Positions 1 through 8,687 of a DNA stretch of 31,056 nucleotides are shown piece by piece. This DNA is from Veillonella sp. AM51-8BH (GTDB taxonomy: Bacteria; Bacillota; Negativicutes; Veillonellales; Veillonellaceae), in contig NZ_QSDY01000018.1 in the NCBI RefSeq assembly GCF_003463825.1, positions 1-31,056 on the forward strand. The letters are read 5' to 3'. The notes below the pieces were generated by a model. That model worked only from the letters and a program-made list of their open reading frames with translations. It had not been told where the DNA came from and did not search any database. A program made the position numbers and the translations under genes. Numbering within the stretch: the first letter of the stretch is position 1; each line of letters begins with the position of its first letter.

Positions 1-230
1 CTCATAATTTGGATAAATCCTTATTATGAGCATTAATATATTAAATTTAATAGAATATAAAATTATTTACTCTGTAATGTTCACAGAAAATCTCAAAACT
101 CCAGAAAAATTTATTGCTACAGCTCCATACCAAACATGCACTTATCATAGGAATGACTATCTTAATAATATTCATAATATTTAATTTGATAAGCACTTAT
201 ATGCAACTATAATAACTAAACAATTATGCA
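1..230. other. Gene-free AT-rich stretch with a hairpin at the window edge
   Basis: I see no convincing reading frame or RNA gene here. Positions 1-30 form a near-perfect hairpin (CTCATAAT arm pairing with ATTATGAG, with an inner GGAT/ATCC pair). No T-run follows it on the plus strand, and the sequence beyond it on the minus strand is outside the window, so whether it is a terminator for the minus-strand tRNA transcript cannot be decided. The rest is AT-rich spacer. Confidence 0.5.
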
Positions 231-305
231 TGGTGCGCCTAGCAGGATTCGAACCTGCGCACCCGGTTCCGGAGACCGGCGCTCTATCCCCTGAGCTATA
301 GGCGC
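231..305 (-). tRNA. tRNA-Arg (anticodon CCG)
   Basis: The minus strand reads as a full cloverleaf of 75 nt. The acceptor arm starts GCGCCTA and pairs with TAGGCGC, followed by an encoded CCA 3' end at 231-233. The T arm carries GGTTCGAATCC. The anticodon arm is CCGGT / CTCCGGA / ACCGG, which places CCG at positions 34-36, so it reads the arginine codon CGG. It appears to be a single tRNA gene with its own promoter just upstream. Confidence 0.96.
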
Positions 306-319
306 ATGAATACCTAAAA

Positions 320-328
320 ATTATATCA
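320..328 (-). promoter_or_regulatory. Extended -10 promoter of the tRNA-Arg gene
   Basis: The minus strand reads TGATATAAT, a TGn motif directly followed by a consensus TATAAT. It sits about 15 nt before the mature tRNA 5' end, giving a short leader. The -35 region at the matching distance is poor, as is usual for extended -10 promoters. Confidence 0.6.
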
Positions 329-385
329 TATTACGCTATGGTTCGATAGTATAAAGTATAAATGGACTTAGTCTACATATAGAAA

Positions 386-469
386 AGACCTTACTTTAAG
401 TCAGTTTAGGTTCGAAATAACTATAGTTAAACTCAAGCACTGCTGCTACACCGTCTAATAGTAAGGTCT
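386..469 (-). other. 84-nt inverted-repeat element (large terminator or small structured RNA)
   Basis: A perfect 10-bp arm (AGACCTTACT, read on the minus strand at 469-460) pairs with AGTAAGGTCT (395-386), followed by TTTTC. Between the arms is a nested stem, AGTTTA against TAAACT, enclosing the self-complementary ACTATAGT. It starts 7 nt after the phosphatase stop codon and lies upstream of the tRNA promoter. It is most simply an oversized terminator of the phosphatase gene. The long structured loop leaves open a small RNA. It matches no RNA family I recognise. Confidence 0.4.
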
Positions 470-475
470 ATATAT

Positions 476-937
476 TTATATTTTTTCTTTAATTAATTCT
501 AATAGAGCATCACAGCTACGACTTATATCGTCATAGGTTTCATCAAAATTTCCAGTATACCAAGGATCCTTTACATCACGGCTTTCACCAACAAAGGACA
601 TAGCCTTGTATACCTTGGAGTCTACATCATCGCCAATGATACGTTTTAAATTACGTCCATTATTTTCATCCATGATAATGAGGTAATCAAAATTATGATA
701 GTCATCAACGGTCACTTGACGAGCCTTACGACGTGTATAAGGAATACCCATTTCATCTAATTTCTTTTTAGTCCCATAATGGGTGTCGTTCCCTATCTCC
801 TCACGAGATGTAGCGGCAGATTCGATATAAATAGAGTCACTTAGTCCAGCCTGTTTAACAATATGCTTCATATAAAACTCTGCCATTGTTGAACGACAAA
901 TATTACCATGACAAATAAATAAAACCTTAACCATCAT
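476..937 (-). CDS. Low-molecular-weight protein-tyrosine phosphatase
   Basis: This 153-residue protein is a cytoplasmic cysteine phosphatase of the low-molecular-weight family, which removes phosphate from tyrosine (and in some relatives arginine) residues. The P-loop CHGNICRS (C9 to R15, the CX5R signature) is at the N-terminus as expected. The general-acid motif DPWY is at residues 124-127. Length is normal for the family. Two ATG codons are in tandem; a GAGGAG Shine-Dalgarno is better spaced for the second (934), so the protein may begin one residue later. Its substrate is not indicated: no tyrosine kinase or capsule gene is next to it. The flavoprotein gene at 1606-971 ends 33 bp upstream and the two may be co-transcribed. 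Confidence 0.92.
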   Translation of the reverse strand: MMVKVLFICHGNICRSTMAEFYMKHIVKQAGLSDSIYIESAATSREEIGNDTHYGTKKKLDEMGIPYTRRKARQVTVDDYHNFDYLIIMDENNGRNLKRIIGDDVDSKVYKAMSFVGESRDVKDPWYTGNFDETYDDISRSCDALLELIKEKI

Positions 938-970
938 AACTCCTCTAGTAACTCAACAATCGATGAGGTA

Positions 971-1606
971 TTAACGTACAAAGTTCGTAGATACGTGTTT
1001 CTCTGTATCTGGATATGGTACGCCTTGCTCCTTAGCTACAGCAAAGCTACGCATCATCCAAACCATATTTCTCGCCAAGTTGCGCATAGTTTGCATACCT
1101 TCTTCATCTTGCTTAGCATCGTCGGCTACTAGACCATGGCTAATATTCCAATACGTAGAGCCTGCAATTGGCATTTGAGAAATACCAAAGTATTTATTGA
1201 GTACATCAAAGGATGCAGTTGTACCACCACGACGGGCTACAGCAATAGACGCACCAGGTTTAAAGGCAAATGGATTCGGTTTTACACTTTCCGCACTGAA
1301 AAATACGCGATCTAAAAAGGATAAAATACGCCCACTTGGATGTGCATAATATACAGGTGTGGCAAAAATAAAACCATCTGCATCTTTCGCTTTTTCTACG
1401 AATGCATTTACATCATCATCTTTGAATACACATTCACCATGTTCAAAACAATAACCACATTGAATACAGTCTAGAATTGGTTTATTACCCAGCTGAATGA
1501 CTTCAGTATCTACATTGGCATCAGTAAAGACCTTTTCTACTTCCTTTATAGCTTGCATAGTTGTGCCATTCACATGGCTACTACCATTTACGATTAGAAC
1601 TTTCAT
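971..1606 (-). CDS. Iron-sulfur flavoprotein / NAD(P)H-dependent FMN reductase family protein
   Basis: This 211-residue flavodoxin-fold protein begins MKVLIVNGSSHVNGTT, the FMN phosphate-binding loop of NADPH-dependent FMN reductases. C47, C50, C53 and C59 form a CX2CX2CX5C cluster matching the compact cysteine motif of archaeal and clostridial iron-sulfur flavoproteins, so it probably carries a 4Fe-4S cluster as well as FMN. ATPVYYAHPSG is the usual second flavin-contact region. It is likely a soluble electron carrier or reductase; the donor and acceptor are not shown by context. The start follows AGGGGAATATAAT with good spacing. A promoter lies at 1659-1687. Its stop is 33 bp from the phosphatase start. 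Confidence 0.85.
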   Translation of the reverse strand: MKVLIVNGSSHVNGTTMQAIKEVEKVFTDANVDTEVIQLGNKPILDCIQCGYCFEHGECVFKDDDVNAFVEKAKDADGFIFATPVYYAHPSGRILSFLDRVFFSAESVKPNPFAFKPGASIAVARRGGTTASFDVLNKYFGISQMPIAGSTYWNISHGLVADDAKQDEEGMQTMRNLARNMVWMMRSFAVAKEQGVPYPDTEKHVSTNFVR

Positions 1607-1658
1607 ATTATATTCCCCTAACTCTTACTTAAGAAGTTACATATTAACTAGCCTTTAT

Positions 1659-1687
1659 ATACTAACATAGATATGCCAAATTGTTAA
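1659..1687 (-). promoter_or_regulatory. Candidate promoter of the flavoprotein gene
   Basis: The minus strand reads TTAACA (1687-1682), a 17-nt spacer, then TAGTAT (1664-1659). The -35 matches consensus at 5 of 6 positions and the -10 at 4 of 6. It lies about 50 nt upstream of the start codon and downstream of the autotransporter terminator, where a new promoter is needed. Confidence 0.45.
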
Positions 1688-1761
1688 AGTCTGCCCATCA
1701 CAACAAGCCAGTTAATATTGTCTATTTGCCGATAAAGAATAATTCACATAGACACTTTTAT

Positions 1762-1803
1762 AAAAAAACTCTGTAGCAACTCAATTCAAGCTACTACAGA
1801 GTT
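1762..1803 (-). terminator. Terminator of the autotransporter gene
   Basis: Minus-strand hairpin with arm AACTCTGTAG pairing CTACAGAGTT, a 3' run of T at 1767-1762, and a start 14 nt after the autotransporter stop codon: a standard intrinsic terminator. Confidence 0.88.
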
Positions 1804-1816
1804 TTCATATATTTAA

Positions 1817-4062
1817 TTAGAAGTTATGTCTAACGCCTGCATCGATACGCCATGTATTATCTATGGTAGCACCAAAGTTTTTAGTGAATGTACCATATAG
1901 ATATGTGCTAGGACGAACGCTCCAAGAACCACCGATTTCCGCATCAAGCCATGTATCCTTTAAATCTACAGTTGTTTGTACTGTTGGGTTACCTGGTGCA
2001 GAATATGTAGTATTTACCTTACCAGAGAATTCATGAGCTAGTGCTAGTTTTGCAAAGATATTAGATTTTTCTGTTTCTTTACCAATACCAATGCCAAGTC
2101 TACCTACGGCAGAGTTGACCGCATCAGATTTCACATGCATGGATCCACCGCCTGCAATAGTTGCATCATAGGATACACCATTTAAACGACCTAGAATAAA
2201 TTCTACACTAGGGTCGATATAGAAACCATTTTGTTTTTTAATACGTTTGCCATATTCAGCACTCAAGGATGTACCAAATGTATGGTAGTTACCATTCAAA
2301 CGTTGGTCACTAATTGAGTTAAGGCTATAGTCGTTGGATAATCTATTACCACGAGCGATGATATCTAAATAACGTCCATCATCATGTTGCTTTGTACCAT
2401 ATAAGGCTATACCACCAAGCTTACCGTCACCACTGCCGTTGGCATAAGAGTTACTAGATGTACTGTAATCTAGGGCACCACCGAAAATCCAGCCATTGGA
2501 GCTTTATGATCATACCCGATTTGTACGCCATTGTATGTCATATGTGCATCAGCACCATCTGTAATCTTAGATTTACCACCTATATATTTAGCCCATATTC
2601 CTTTATCTGTATTAGCTAGACGAAGATCACCTAAACGACGTTGTAAATCATTAGTATTATTTTTCCACGCCATAACTGTTGAAGTAAGGGCAGATTTTGT
2701 GCCACCTACGAGTGATGATTCACTAGCACGAACAACTTTTGTTGTATTATCTACAACGAGATGACCTTGAGAATTAAAATGATCTGCCCCTAGGTCTGCA
2801 ACAGCACTAGGTGTAGTAACACCTTCATTAATATGAACTGTTGTGCTAAGCTTCTTATCATTGCCTGTGTATTGTAATTTCTCAGCTAATGCCTGAATAT
2901 CCTTTTTGTAGCTTGCATCGTCGATGGTATTACCGGAATGGTCGCCTTTCATTGTAATATGGCTATTATCCGCCGCATGTTCAACGACTATTTGCCCTTT
3001 TCCAGCTTCGCTTGCTGGTACGCCAGATTTATAAATAGCATTCACATAACCGCTATAGTTCTGAATTGTTATAGGCCGCGCATCGATAGGATGAATGTTA
3101 CCTGCTGCAGTTGGGTTAACACCACCTACAAGATTGCGAACCTTACTACCCTTGTATAGGTACGCTGCATTATCCCCTGATGGACGTTCTTTTTTAGGTG
3201 TAGGACGCTCCATGCCAATCCATTCATTATTCCAAGCAGCTCCGTTTTGTAGGTAAATATCTGCACCGGAATTATGAGGGTTTTTATTGCTTTCAGCATA
3301 TTCATTCAAAACAGCACCGGTAAGGCTAGAGTTTGGTGTTGTGAAAGCTAGTGCTATATTAGTTGGTTCTACATTGTGATTTGGATCGCGGCCATAATCC
3401 TTGTTGATAAGGCCCACATTACCAACAGCAACTAAGTCATGAGTGCCTGGATGTTTACCATCAGAGCCTGCATTTACATAGACATCGCCCTCTTCAGCTA
3501 CTACAGAATAGGTATCAGATGTTTCTACAGGATGAGTGATAATCTTACCGCCTCCATCAACAAGGATATGGCCTCGTTGATTGACTTGTAAACCAGAGCC
3601 GATAGCATCGATATCTACATTACCTTTAACGTGAATATTGGTATCCCCAAAATCTCGGTCCGGATTATCCTTGCTAAGACGTGGCACCTTCCCACCGTAA
3701 CCAGCATAAACAGCACTCATATAATAATGACCTAATTCTCGCTTCGATGCTGGTGCATCATTCTTTAATCGTACAATAAGGTCTTTATCTACCGTTAGTT
3801 GTGAACCAAATCCATTATAAATACCTGTAACATTCTTACTTTTACCAGCCTCTGTTAAACTTTTACCATGTACATTAACTGTTAATGTATCCTCTATGTG
3901 TTTAACCTCAGGTTGCGTTTGTACTGGTGACCCCATTGTTAAACCCAGCAACTCCTCTGCTTTATCGCTAGAAACATTAATTTCTGTAGCCATTGCAGAA
4001 TAAGATATACCTGTTAATACTAGTGCAGTCATCACGGCTGATACATGACGTCTAATCTTCAT
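1817..4062 (-). pseudogene. Autotransporter (type Va) broken by a one-base frameshift
   Basis: The gene encodes a secreted adhesin-like passenger plus an outer-membrane barrel. Residues 1-25 are a signal peptide ending SAMA. About 440 residues of glycine- and aspartate-rich passenger with DUF-less beta-strand-like sequence follow. A helical linker (STVMAWKNNTNDLQRRLGDL) and the first barrel strand GIWAKYIGGK then start the translocator. The frame stops at 2470, inside the barrel. In the next frame the barrel continues without interruption (GWIFGGALDYS, then YGTKQHDDGRYLDIIARG) to the stop at 1817, ending GVRHNF with the terminal aromatic residue required for outer-membrane assembly. Joining the frames near position 2500 needs one extra base and gives about 748 residues. 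Without repair, the product lacks most of its barrel and would not be exported. The start has an AAGAAGGAGAG ribosome site. No homopolymer or slippery heptamer is at the junction, so phase variation or programmed frameshifting is not supported. Confidence 0.85.
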
Positions 4063-4135
4063 AATTCTCTCCTTCTTATATCATGCTTATAATACTCTCA
4101 CTAAATCACATAAAATTTATAACACCTAAAAAGCA

Positions 4136-4170
4136 CAAAAAGACCCCCTTAGTCCAACTAAGGAGGTCTT
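4136..4170 (-). terminator. Terminator of the DUF4198 gene
   Basis: Minus-strand hairpin GACCTCCTTAG / CTAAGGGGGTC (one mismatch) followed by TTTTT, 43 nt after the stop codon at 4213. It separates this gene from the autotransporter, which must have its own promoter in 4063-4135. Confidence 0.88.
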
Positions 4171-4212
4171 CTATTAACTCACATACTCGGTAAGTACTAA
4201 AATTACTAATTA

Positions 4213-4935
4213 TTATTCTTCAGGAGAAATAAGGAAGGACAATGCACTAAAGTATTTATTTTGTTCCCCTTTATTTTGTGTAGGGAATGCAACTTCAACA
4301 CCTACTACATTTAAGCCATCTGCTGTAACAGCTACAGTAGCTTTACCATTTTCATCTGCTTTAGCTTCACCAGTTAAATCATTTACTAAATCTTTGATAA
4401 GAGGTGCATTCGCATATGGTTTACCATCTTTAAACACTTGGATTTCATATGTATCACCTTTTCTTAATGTCAATGGATTAACAGAAGGTACAATTTGAAT
4501 AAATGCATTCTTATCTACAAATGGTTTTGCTTGTGCATTCCAGTAATGAACATCATATTTGATAGCATGTGTACTCTTAACCGCACCAGGAACTTCGGTG
4601 ATTGGTTTATGAATTGTTTTACCATCTTTAGTCTTAGTCCAGTAGCCATAATCAAAATTAGTTACAGTTACACCAAGGTCTGCTGGTGGAATAATAGCTA
4701 CATTTTTTTCATGCTTCACAACTTGTACAGGAATTTGTTTGCCTTGTACATCATATCCAGTAATATTTTTTACCATATCTGCACTATAAGCATTATCTAC
4801 AGGACCCTCACCTAATACAAGTACTTTTTCATCTGTACGGTTAGCGAAGAACACACCATGTGCATCAACAGAAGAGCATACACTACCTGCAGCTAAACCT
4901 ACAGCAAATAAAGAAGCTAGAATTTTCTTATTCAT
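4213..4935 (-). CDS. Secreted DUF4198-family protein, possibly linked to metal uptake
   Basis: This 240-residue protein begins with a signal peptide (MNKKILASLFAVGLAAGSV) with cleavage likely after SVDA, leaving a mature N-terminus starting HGVFF. The mature part is the all-beta DUF4198 domain, including the region around residues 140-150 (VHYWNAQAKPF) and a C-terminal Ig-like carrier domain (GKPYANAPLIKDLVNDLTGEA). DUF4198 proteins are often encoded beside nickel or cobalt transporters and are thought to bind metal in the periplasm; the N-terminal histidine after cleavage would fit that, but this is inference. The start at 4935 is chosen because GGAGG precedes it by 7 nt; an upstream ATG six codons earlier would place the ribosome site inside the gene. 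It is a single-gene unit between two terminators. Confidence 0.75.
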   Translation of the reverse strand: MNKKILASLFAVGLAAGSVCSSVDAHGVFFANRTDEKVLVLGEGPVDNAYSADMVKNITGYDVQGKQIPVQVVKHEKNVAIIPPADLGVTVTNFDYGYWTKTKDGKTIHKPITEVPGAVKSTHAIKYDVHYWNAQAKPFVDKNAFIQIVPSVNPLTLRKGDTYEIQVFKDGKPYANAPLIKDLVNDLTGEAKADENGKATVAVTADGLNVVGVEVAFPTQNKGEQNKYFSALSFLISPEE

Positions 4936-4979
4936 AAGAACCTCCATAATCAATAACTAATTTCAACAAACTTGATATT

Positions 4980-4985
4980 ATTATA
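4980..4985 (-). promoter_or_regulatory. Candidate -10 element of the DUF4198 gene
   Basis: The minus strand has a consensus TATAAT 45 nt before the start codon, preceded by TG without the usual one-base spacer. No good -35 is visible at 17 nt. Just upstream (about 4993-5016) is an imperfect dyad of GGTATC / ATATCC type that could hold an operator. Confidence 0.4.
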
Positions 4986-5082
4986 CATCGTCATGGATAT
5001 TCCGTATATACCGATACCCCTATCAGCAAGACTTTATGCAAAGTAAGTATATACAAGGTTCTATATAGCAATTAATCATAAA

Positions 5083-5096
5083 TGATAAAATTATCA
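5083..5096. promoter_or_regulatory. Fur-like palindrome upstream of the DUF4198 gene
   Basis: The sequence TGATAAAATTATCA has the two TGATAA/TTATCA half-sites of a Fur-family box, but with a 2-base rather than 3-base centre. It sits about 150 bp upstream of the DUF4198 start and 55 bp downstream of the typA terminator. If real, it would tie the gene to metal-dependent control. The departure from the 7-1-7 spacing and the AT-rich setting make a chance match quite possible. Confidence 0.3.
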
Positions 5097-5149
5097 TCTA
5101 TTTTTCATATGAATATAATAAATAGGAATATCCTCTTTGTTATATGTAA

Positions 5150-5180
5150 TAAAAACGACGCCCCCATAGGAGCGTCGTTT
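5150..5180 (-). terminator. Terminator of typA
   Basis: Minus-strand hairpin AACGACGC-CCTATGGG-GGCGTCGTT followed by TTTA, 18 nt after the typA stop codon. Confidence 0.9.
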
Positions 5181-5196
5181 TATATCACTAAGGATA

Positions 5197-7008
5197 TTAT
5201 TTTTTGTTTTTAGCAGCTTTCGCACGTGCGTTACGATCAAGGATTGTTTTACGCATACGAATGCTTTCAGGTGTTACTTCAACGAGTTCGTCATCGTTAA
5301 TCCACTCAAGAGCTTGTTCCAAGGAGAAGATACGAGGTGGAGTCAAGCGTACTGCTTCGTCAGAGGAGCTGGAACGCATGTTAGTAACGTGTTTTTTCTT
5401 ACATGGGTTAACATCCATATCAAGTTCACGAGTATTTTCACCGATAACTTGGCCTGCGTACACGTCTTGGTTAGGACCAACGAACAATGTACCGCGATCT
5501 TGAACAGAGTTCAAGCCATATGGAGTAGTTTCGCCATTTTCAAATGCTACCAAGGCACCGCGTGTACGGGAAGGAATTTCGCCTTTGTATGGTGCATAAC
5601 CATGGAATACATGGTTCATGATACCATTACCTTTTGTAGCTGTTAAGAATTGTGCACGGAAACCGATCAAACCACGTGCAGGAATTACGAATTCCATACG
5701 AAGGTAACCAGCTAACTCAACCATGTTAGTCAATTCAGCTTTACGTTGACCAAGATTTTCCATTACAGTACCCATGAATTCTTGAGGTACGTCGATAGTC
5801 AATGCTTCTAATGGTTCGCACAATTTGTCGTTAATAGTTTTGAAAATTACGCGAGGTTTACCTACTTGTAATTCATAGCCTTCACGACGCATAGTTTCGA
5901 TCAATACAGCCAAATGCAATTCGCCACGGCCAGATACTTTGAAAGCATCTGCAGAATCAGTTTCTTCTACCTTCATAGAAACGTTAGTTTCTACTTCGCG
6001 GAACAAACGATCGCGCAAGTGACGGGATGTAACGAATTCACCTTCACGGCCTGCGAATGGAGAGTTGTTTACAGAGAATACCATGGACAATGTTGGTTCG
6101 TCGATGGAGATGGATGGCAATGCTTCAGGATTTTCAGCATCTGCTACTGTTTCGCCGATATTGATATCGTCGATACCAGCGAACGCAATGATATCACCCA
6201 TTTCAGCTTCGTCAGTTTCAACACGGTTCAAGCCATTGTATGTATATACACGACCGATTTTCGCTTTACGAGTGCTTTCACCAGTCATGATAGCTACTTG
6301 TTGGTTAGGTTTCATTTTACCGCGAACGATACGGCCTACTGCGATTTTACCGATGAAGTTATCGTAATCAAGTGTAGTAACCATGAATTGAAGAGGACCT
6401 TCCAAATCACCTTGTGGTGCAGGAATTTCTTCGATCAATGTTTCAAACAATGGTTCCATATTTACAGCTTCGTCATCCCAGTTAGTTTTAGCCACACCAG
6501 CACGAGCAGATGCGTATACTACAGGGAAATCTAGTTGGTCATCATCAGCTTCAAGTTCCATAAACAATTCAAGAACTTCATCTTCAACCTCTTTAACACG
6601 TTGGTCAGGACGGTCAATTTTGTTGATAACTACGATTGGTTTCAATTTTTGTTCTAAAGCTTTACGCAAAACGTATTTAGTTTGAGGCATTGGACCTTCG
6701 TAAGCATCTACGAGAAGCAATACGCCGTCAACCATGTTAAGTACACGTTCTACTTCGCCGCCGAAGTCAGCATGGCCTGGAGTATCAACGATGTTGATTT
6801 TAATGCCATCATGCATAACAGCAGTGTTTTTAGACAAAATAGTAATACCGCGTTCACGTTCCAAGTCGTTGGAGTCCATTACGCGTTCTGCTACTTTTTC
6901 ATTTTCACGGAACACATGGCTTTGTTTTAATAACGCGTCCACCAAAGTAGTTTTACCATGGTCAACGTGGGCGATAATCGCTACATTTCGAAGATTTTCG
7001 CGAATCAT
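5197..7008 (-). CDS. typA: Ribosome-associated GTPase TypA/BipA
   Basis: This 603-residue translational GTPase has the order of the TypA/BipA family: G domain with G1 AHVDHGKT (residues 13-20), switch region [14 protein letters not shown]3 [14 protein letters not shown] and G4 NKIDRPDQR, then an EF-Tu-like domain 2, two EF-G-like domains and the family-specific C-terminal domain ([29 protein letters not shown]). TypA acts on the ribosome, helping 50S assembly and growth under stress and cold. Length is normal (about 600). GGGAGGATCTT precedes the ATG. It is a single-gene transcript: a strong promoter lies about 95 bp upstream and a terminator follows at once. Long frames on the opposite strand are shadows of its codon pattern. 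Confidence 0.98.
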   Translation of the reverse strand: MIRENLRNVAIIAHVDHGKTTLVDALLKQSHVFRENEKVAERVMDSNDLERERGITILSKNTAVMHDGIKINIVDTPGHADFGGEVERVLNMVDGVLLLVDAYEGPMPQTKYVLRKALEQKLKPIVVINKIDRPDQRVKEVEDEVLELFMELEADDDQLDFPVVYASARAGVAKTNWDDEAVNMEPLFETLIEEIPAPQGDLEGPLQFMVTTLDYDNFIGKIAVGRIVRGKMKPNQQVAIMTGESTRKAKIGRVYTYNGLNRVETDEAEMGDIIAFAGIDDINIGETVADAENPEALPSISIDEPTLSMVFSVNNSPFAGREGEFVTSRHLRDRLFREVETNVSMKVEETDSADAFKVSGRGELHLAVLIETMRREGYELQVGKPRVIFKTINDKLCEPLEALTIDVPQEFMGTVMENLGQRKAELTNMVELAGYLRMEFVIPARGLIGFRAQFLTATKGNGIMNHVFHGYAPYKGEIPSRTRGALVAFENGETTPYGLNSVQDRGTLFVGPNQDVYAGQVIGENTRELDMDVNPCKKKHVTNMRSSSSDEAVRLTPPRIFSLEQALEWINDDELVEVTPESIRMRKTILDRNARAKAAKNKK

Positions 7009-7102
7009 AAGATCCTCCCTTTAATTCTTTCAGTATATTCTATATCATATAACGCTTGTGAAAGTCGCTATATAGGTATATTCCCAAAATTGGCAACACT
7101 TA

Positions 7103-7132
7103 ATTATAACGTAGTCTATAGAAAAAAGTCAA
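7103..7132 (-). promoter_or_regulatory. Promoter of typA
   Basis: The minus strand reads TTGACT (7132-7127), an 18-nt spacer and a consensus TATAAT (7108-7103). This predicts a 5' leader of roughly 85-90 nt before typA. The rest of 7009-7225 holds no gene. Confidence 0.75.
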
Positions 7133-7225
7133 AGAAGTACAGAATTTCTAATCATGGCAATTTCTACATTTGATTATACTTTTGAGTCATCTTAAGGCTA
7201 AATTAGCTACATAAGCATATGGTAT

Positions 7226-7290
7226 TAAAAAAGATTTCTTATGATACCTTGCCTCAAATAAGATAAGAGGAACGTCACATAAGAAATCTT
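7226..7290 (-). terminator. Long-arm terminator of the murB transcript
   Basis: A perfect 13-bp pair (AAGATTTCTTATG with CATAAGAAATCTT, spaced 34 nt) is followed on the minus strand by TTTTT. A smaller CCTC/GAGG hairpin sits in the loop. It starts 20 nt after the murB stop. Confidence 0.75.
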
Positions 7291-7310
7291 GTATTAATAT
7301 TTAGTTTGTA

Positions 7311-8243
7311 TTAGTCTTCACCAATCATACGTACTTCTGGCTCCAGATGTACACCATGTTGATCATATACGCGTTTTTGTACCTCTTTGATAAGATCAAG
7401 TACATCTTTAGCTTTAGCATTACCAGTGTTGATAACAAAGCCAGCATGCTTATGAGATACTTGTGCGTCACCAACAGATAATCCTTTAAGACCTGTTTGT
7501 TCAATCAAAGTACCTGCAAAATACCCTGGTGGGCGCTTAAAGGTTGAACCCGCGCTAGCATACTCTAAAGGTTGTTTAGATTCACGCTTTTCTGTGAGCT
7601 CATCCATGCGAGCCTTAATAGCATCCTTATCACCAGGTTGTAACGTCATAATAACCTCCCCAATAACCTCATGATTATCGTGGAATACGCTATGACGATA
7701 TCCAAAATCTAAGTGAGATGCATCGTACTCCTTAATATTGCCCTCGAAGTCTACAGCTAGTACTGAAGTGACCACATGGCTCATTTCCCCGTCATAAGCA
7801 CCTGCATTCATAAATACAGCACCACCAAGTGTACCTGGAATACCAATGGCAAATTCAAGGCCAGATAGTCCGTTTTCCCAAGCAAATTCAGAAGCATCTT
7901 TTAACATATAACCAGAACCAATGCATAATACATTATCATTGCAATCCATGATTTGTGTCATATGTCGAACCGATACGACAGCACCGCGAATACCACCATC
8001 TTTCACCAAAATATTGGAGCCGCAACCAATAATAGTTACAGGCACTTGTAATTCGTGAATCTTGCGTAGCGTAAAGCTCAACTCATCCATCGTTGTAGGT
8101 TCAATAAATAAATCAGCAGGACCACCAATTTTAAATGTCGTATGATGACAAAGCAGTTCCTGTTCTCGTACACGTGTACTAGGTAATTTCTCTAATAAGG
8201 CTTCTTTTAAGTCCTTAATGTTTTGGTTGTTGTTGTTCGCCAT
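7311..8243 (-). CDS. murB: UDP-N-acetylenolpyruvoylglucosamine reductase MurB
   Basis: This 310-residue cytoplasmic flavoenzyme reduces UDP-GlcNAc-enolpyruvate to UDP-MurNAc with NADPH, the second committed step of peptidoglycan synthesis. The FAD-binding domain shows TTFKIGGPADL (35-45), the pyrophosphate loop GCGSN (73-77) and GIPGTLGGAVFMNAGAYDGE. The substrate domain has the proton-donor serine in ASAGSTFKRPPG and the C-terminal LEPEVRMIG with the catalytic glutamate E303. The short type IIb-like layout and length are normal. Its ATG lies inside the 3' end of the ylbF-family gene (29-bp overlap) with only a weak ribosome site, suggesting translational coupling. It ends in a long-arm terminator. 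Confidence 0.97.
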   Translation of the reverse strand: MANNNNQNIKDLKEALLEKLPSTRVREQELLCHHTTFKIGGPADLFIEPTTMDELSFTLRKIHELQVPVTIIGCGSNILVKDGGIRGAVVSVRHMTQIMDCNDNVLCIGSGYMLKDASEFAWENGLSGLEFAIGIPGTLGGAVFMNAGAYDGEMSHVVTSVLAVDFEGNIKEYDASHLDFGYRHSVFHDNHEVIGEVIMTLQPGDKDAIKARMDELTEKRESKQPLEYASAGSTFKRPPGYFAGTLIEQTGLKGLSVGDAQVSHKHAGFVINTGNAKAKDVLDLIKEVQKRVYDQHGVHLEPEVRMIGED

Positions 8244-8583
8244 GATCTAACACTTTCATCCCCTCAGTGATTGGTTCGCTAATGATTTTATAAATATCAT
8301 TAGAGATTTGGCTCCAACGCATTTGTGCTTGTAAATAAGCAGCCGCTGCAGCATTTTCTTGAATTTGAGGCATCAATTCCTCTTGTTTCTTTTGCAATTC
8401 ATCAGCTTCTGGTGCACCAGACAACTTTGCGTATTCCCATTGCATTTGTTGTGCCATAAATGTGCGTACCAACGCCGCTGCTACTGCGTCAGCTTTCAAA
8501 GCTTCTTGAGCTGCCATTAACTCTTTGTACTCTTCGGATTCACGCATAGCGTGAGCTAAATCATGAGCTTTATCGTAGTTCAT
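8215..8583 (-). CDS. YlbF/YmcA-family (DUF964) protein
   Basis: This 122-residue, all-helical, charged protein matches the YlbF/YmcA family: N-terminal helix MNYDKAHDLAHAMRESEEY, a central QEALKADAVAAALVRTFMAQQ region and a C-terminal helix (YLQAQMRWSQISNDIYKII). In Bacillus, YlbF, YmcA and YaaT form a complex that helps RNase Y process mRNA and affects competence and biofilm. Whether that role holds here is inference, and no partner genes are next to it. The start at 8583 is chosen because GAGGAGG lies 5 nt upstream; the frame extends seven codons further without support. Its last codons overlap murB. Confidence 0.85.
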   Translation of the reverse strand: MNYDKAHDLAHAMRESEEYKELMAAQEALKADAVAAALVRTFMAQQMQWEYAKLSGAPEADELQKKQEELMPQIQENAAAAAYLQAQMRWSQISNDIYKIISEPITEGMKVLDHGEQQQPKH

Positions 8584-8687
8584 AATATCCTCCTCTAACA
8601 ACACCTGTCAAAATACTACCTCTCATGTAGATTGGGTAGGATTTCTAACACATATTTATTGTATATATCTCAATGGTGAAAGTATAT

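Noticed and set aside
2470..2510. Programmed ribosomal frameshift in the autotransporter
   Set aside because: There is no slippery X-XXY-YYZ heptamer or strong downstream structure at the junction; a lost base is simpler.
2531..3159. Plus-strand open frames opposite the autotransporter
   Set aside because: No family pattern, no ribosome site, and the minus strand has a clear signal peptide and barrel.
5914..6534. A 206-codon open frame on the plus strand opposite typA
   Set aside because: It lies wholly within typA, has no ribosome site or recognisable domain, and its composition (rich in F, C, Y) is that of an antisense shadow.
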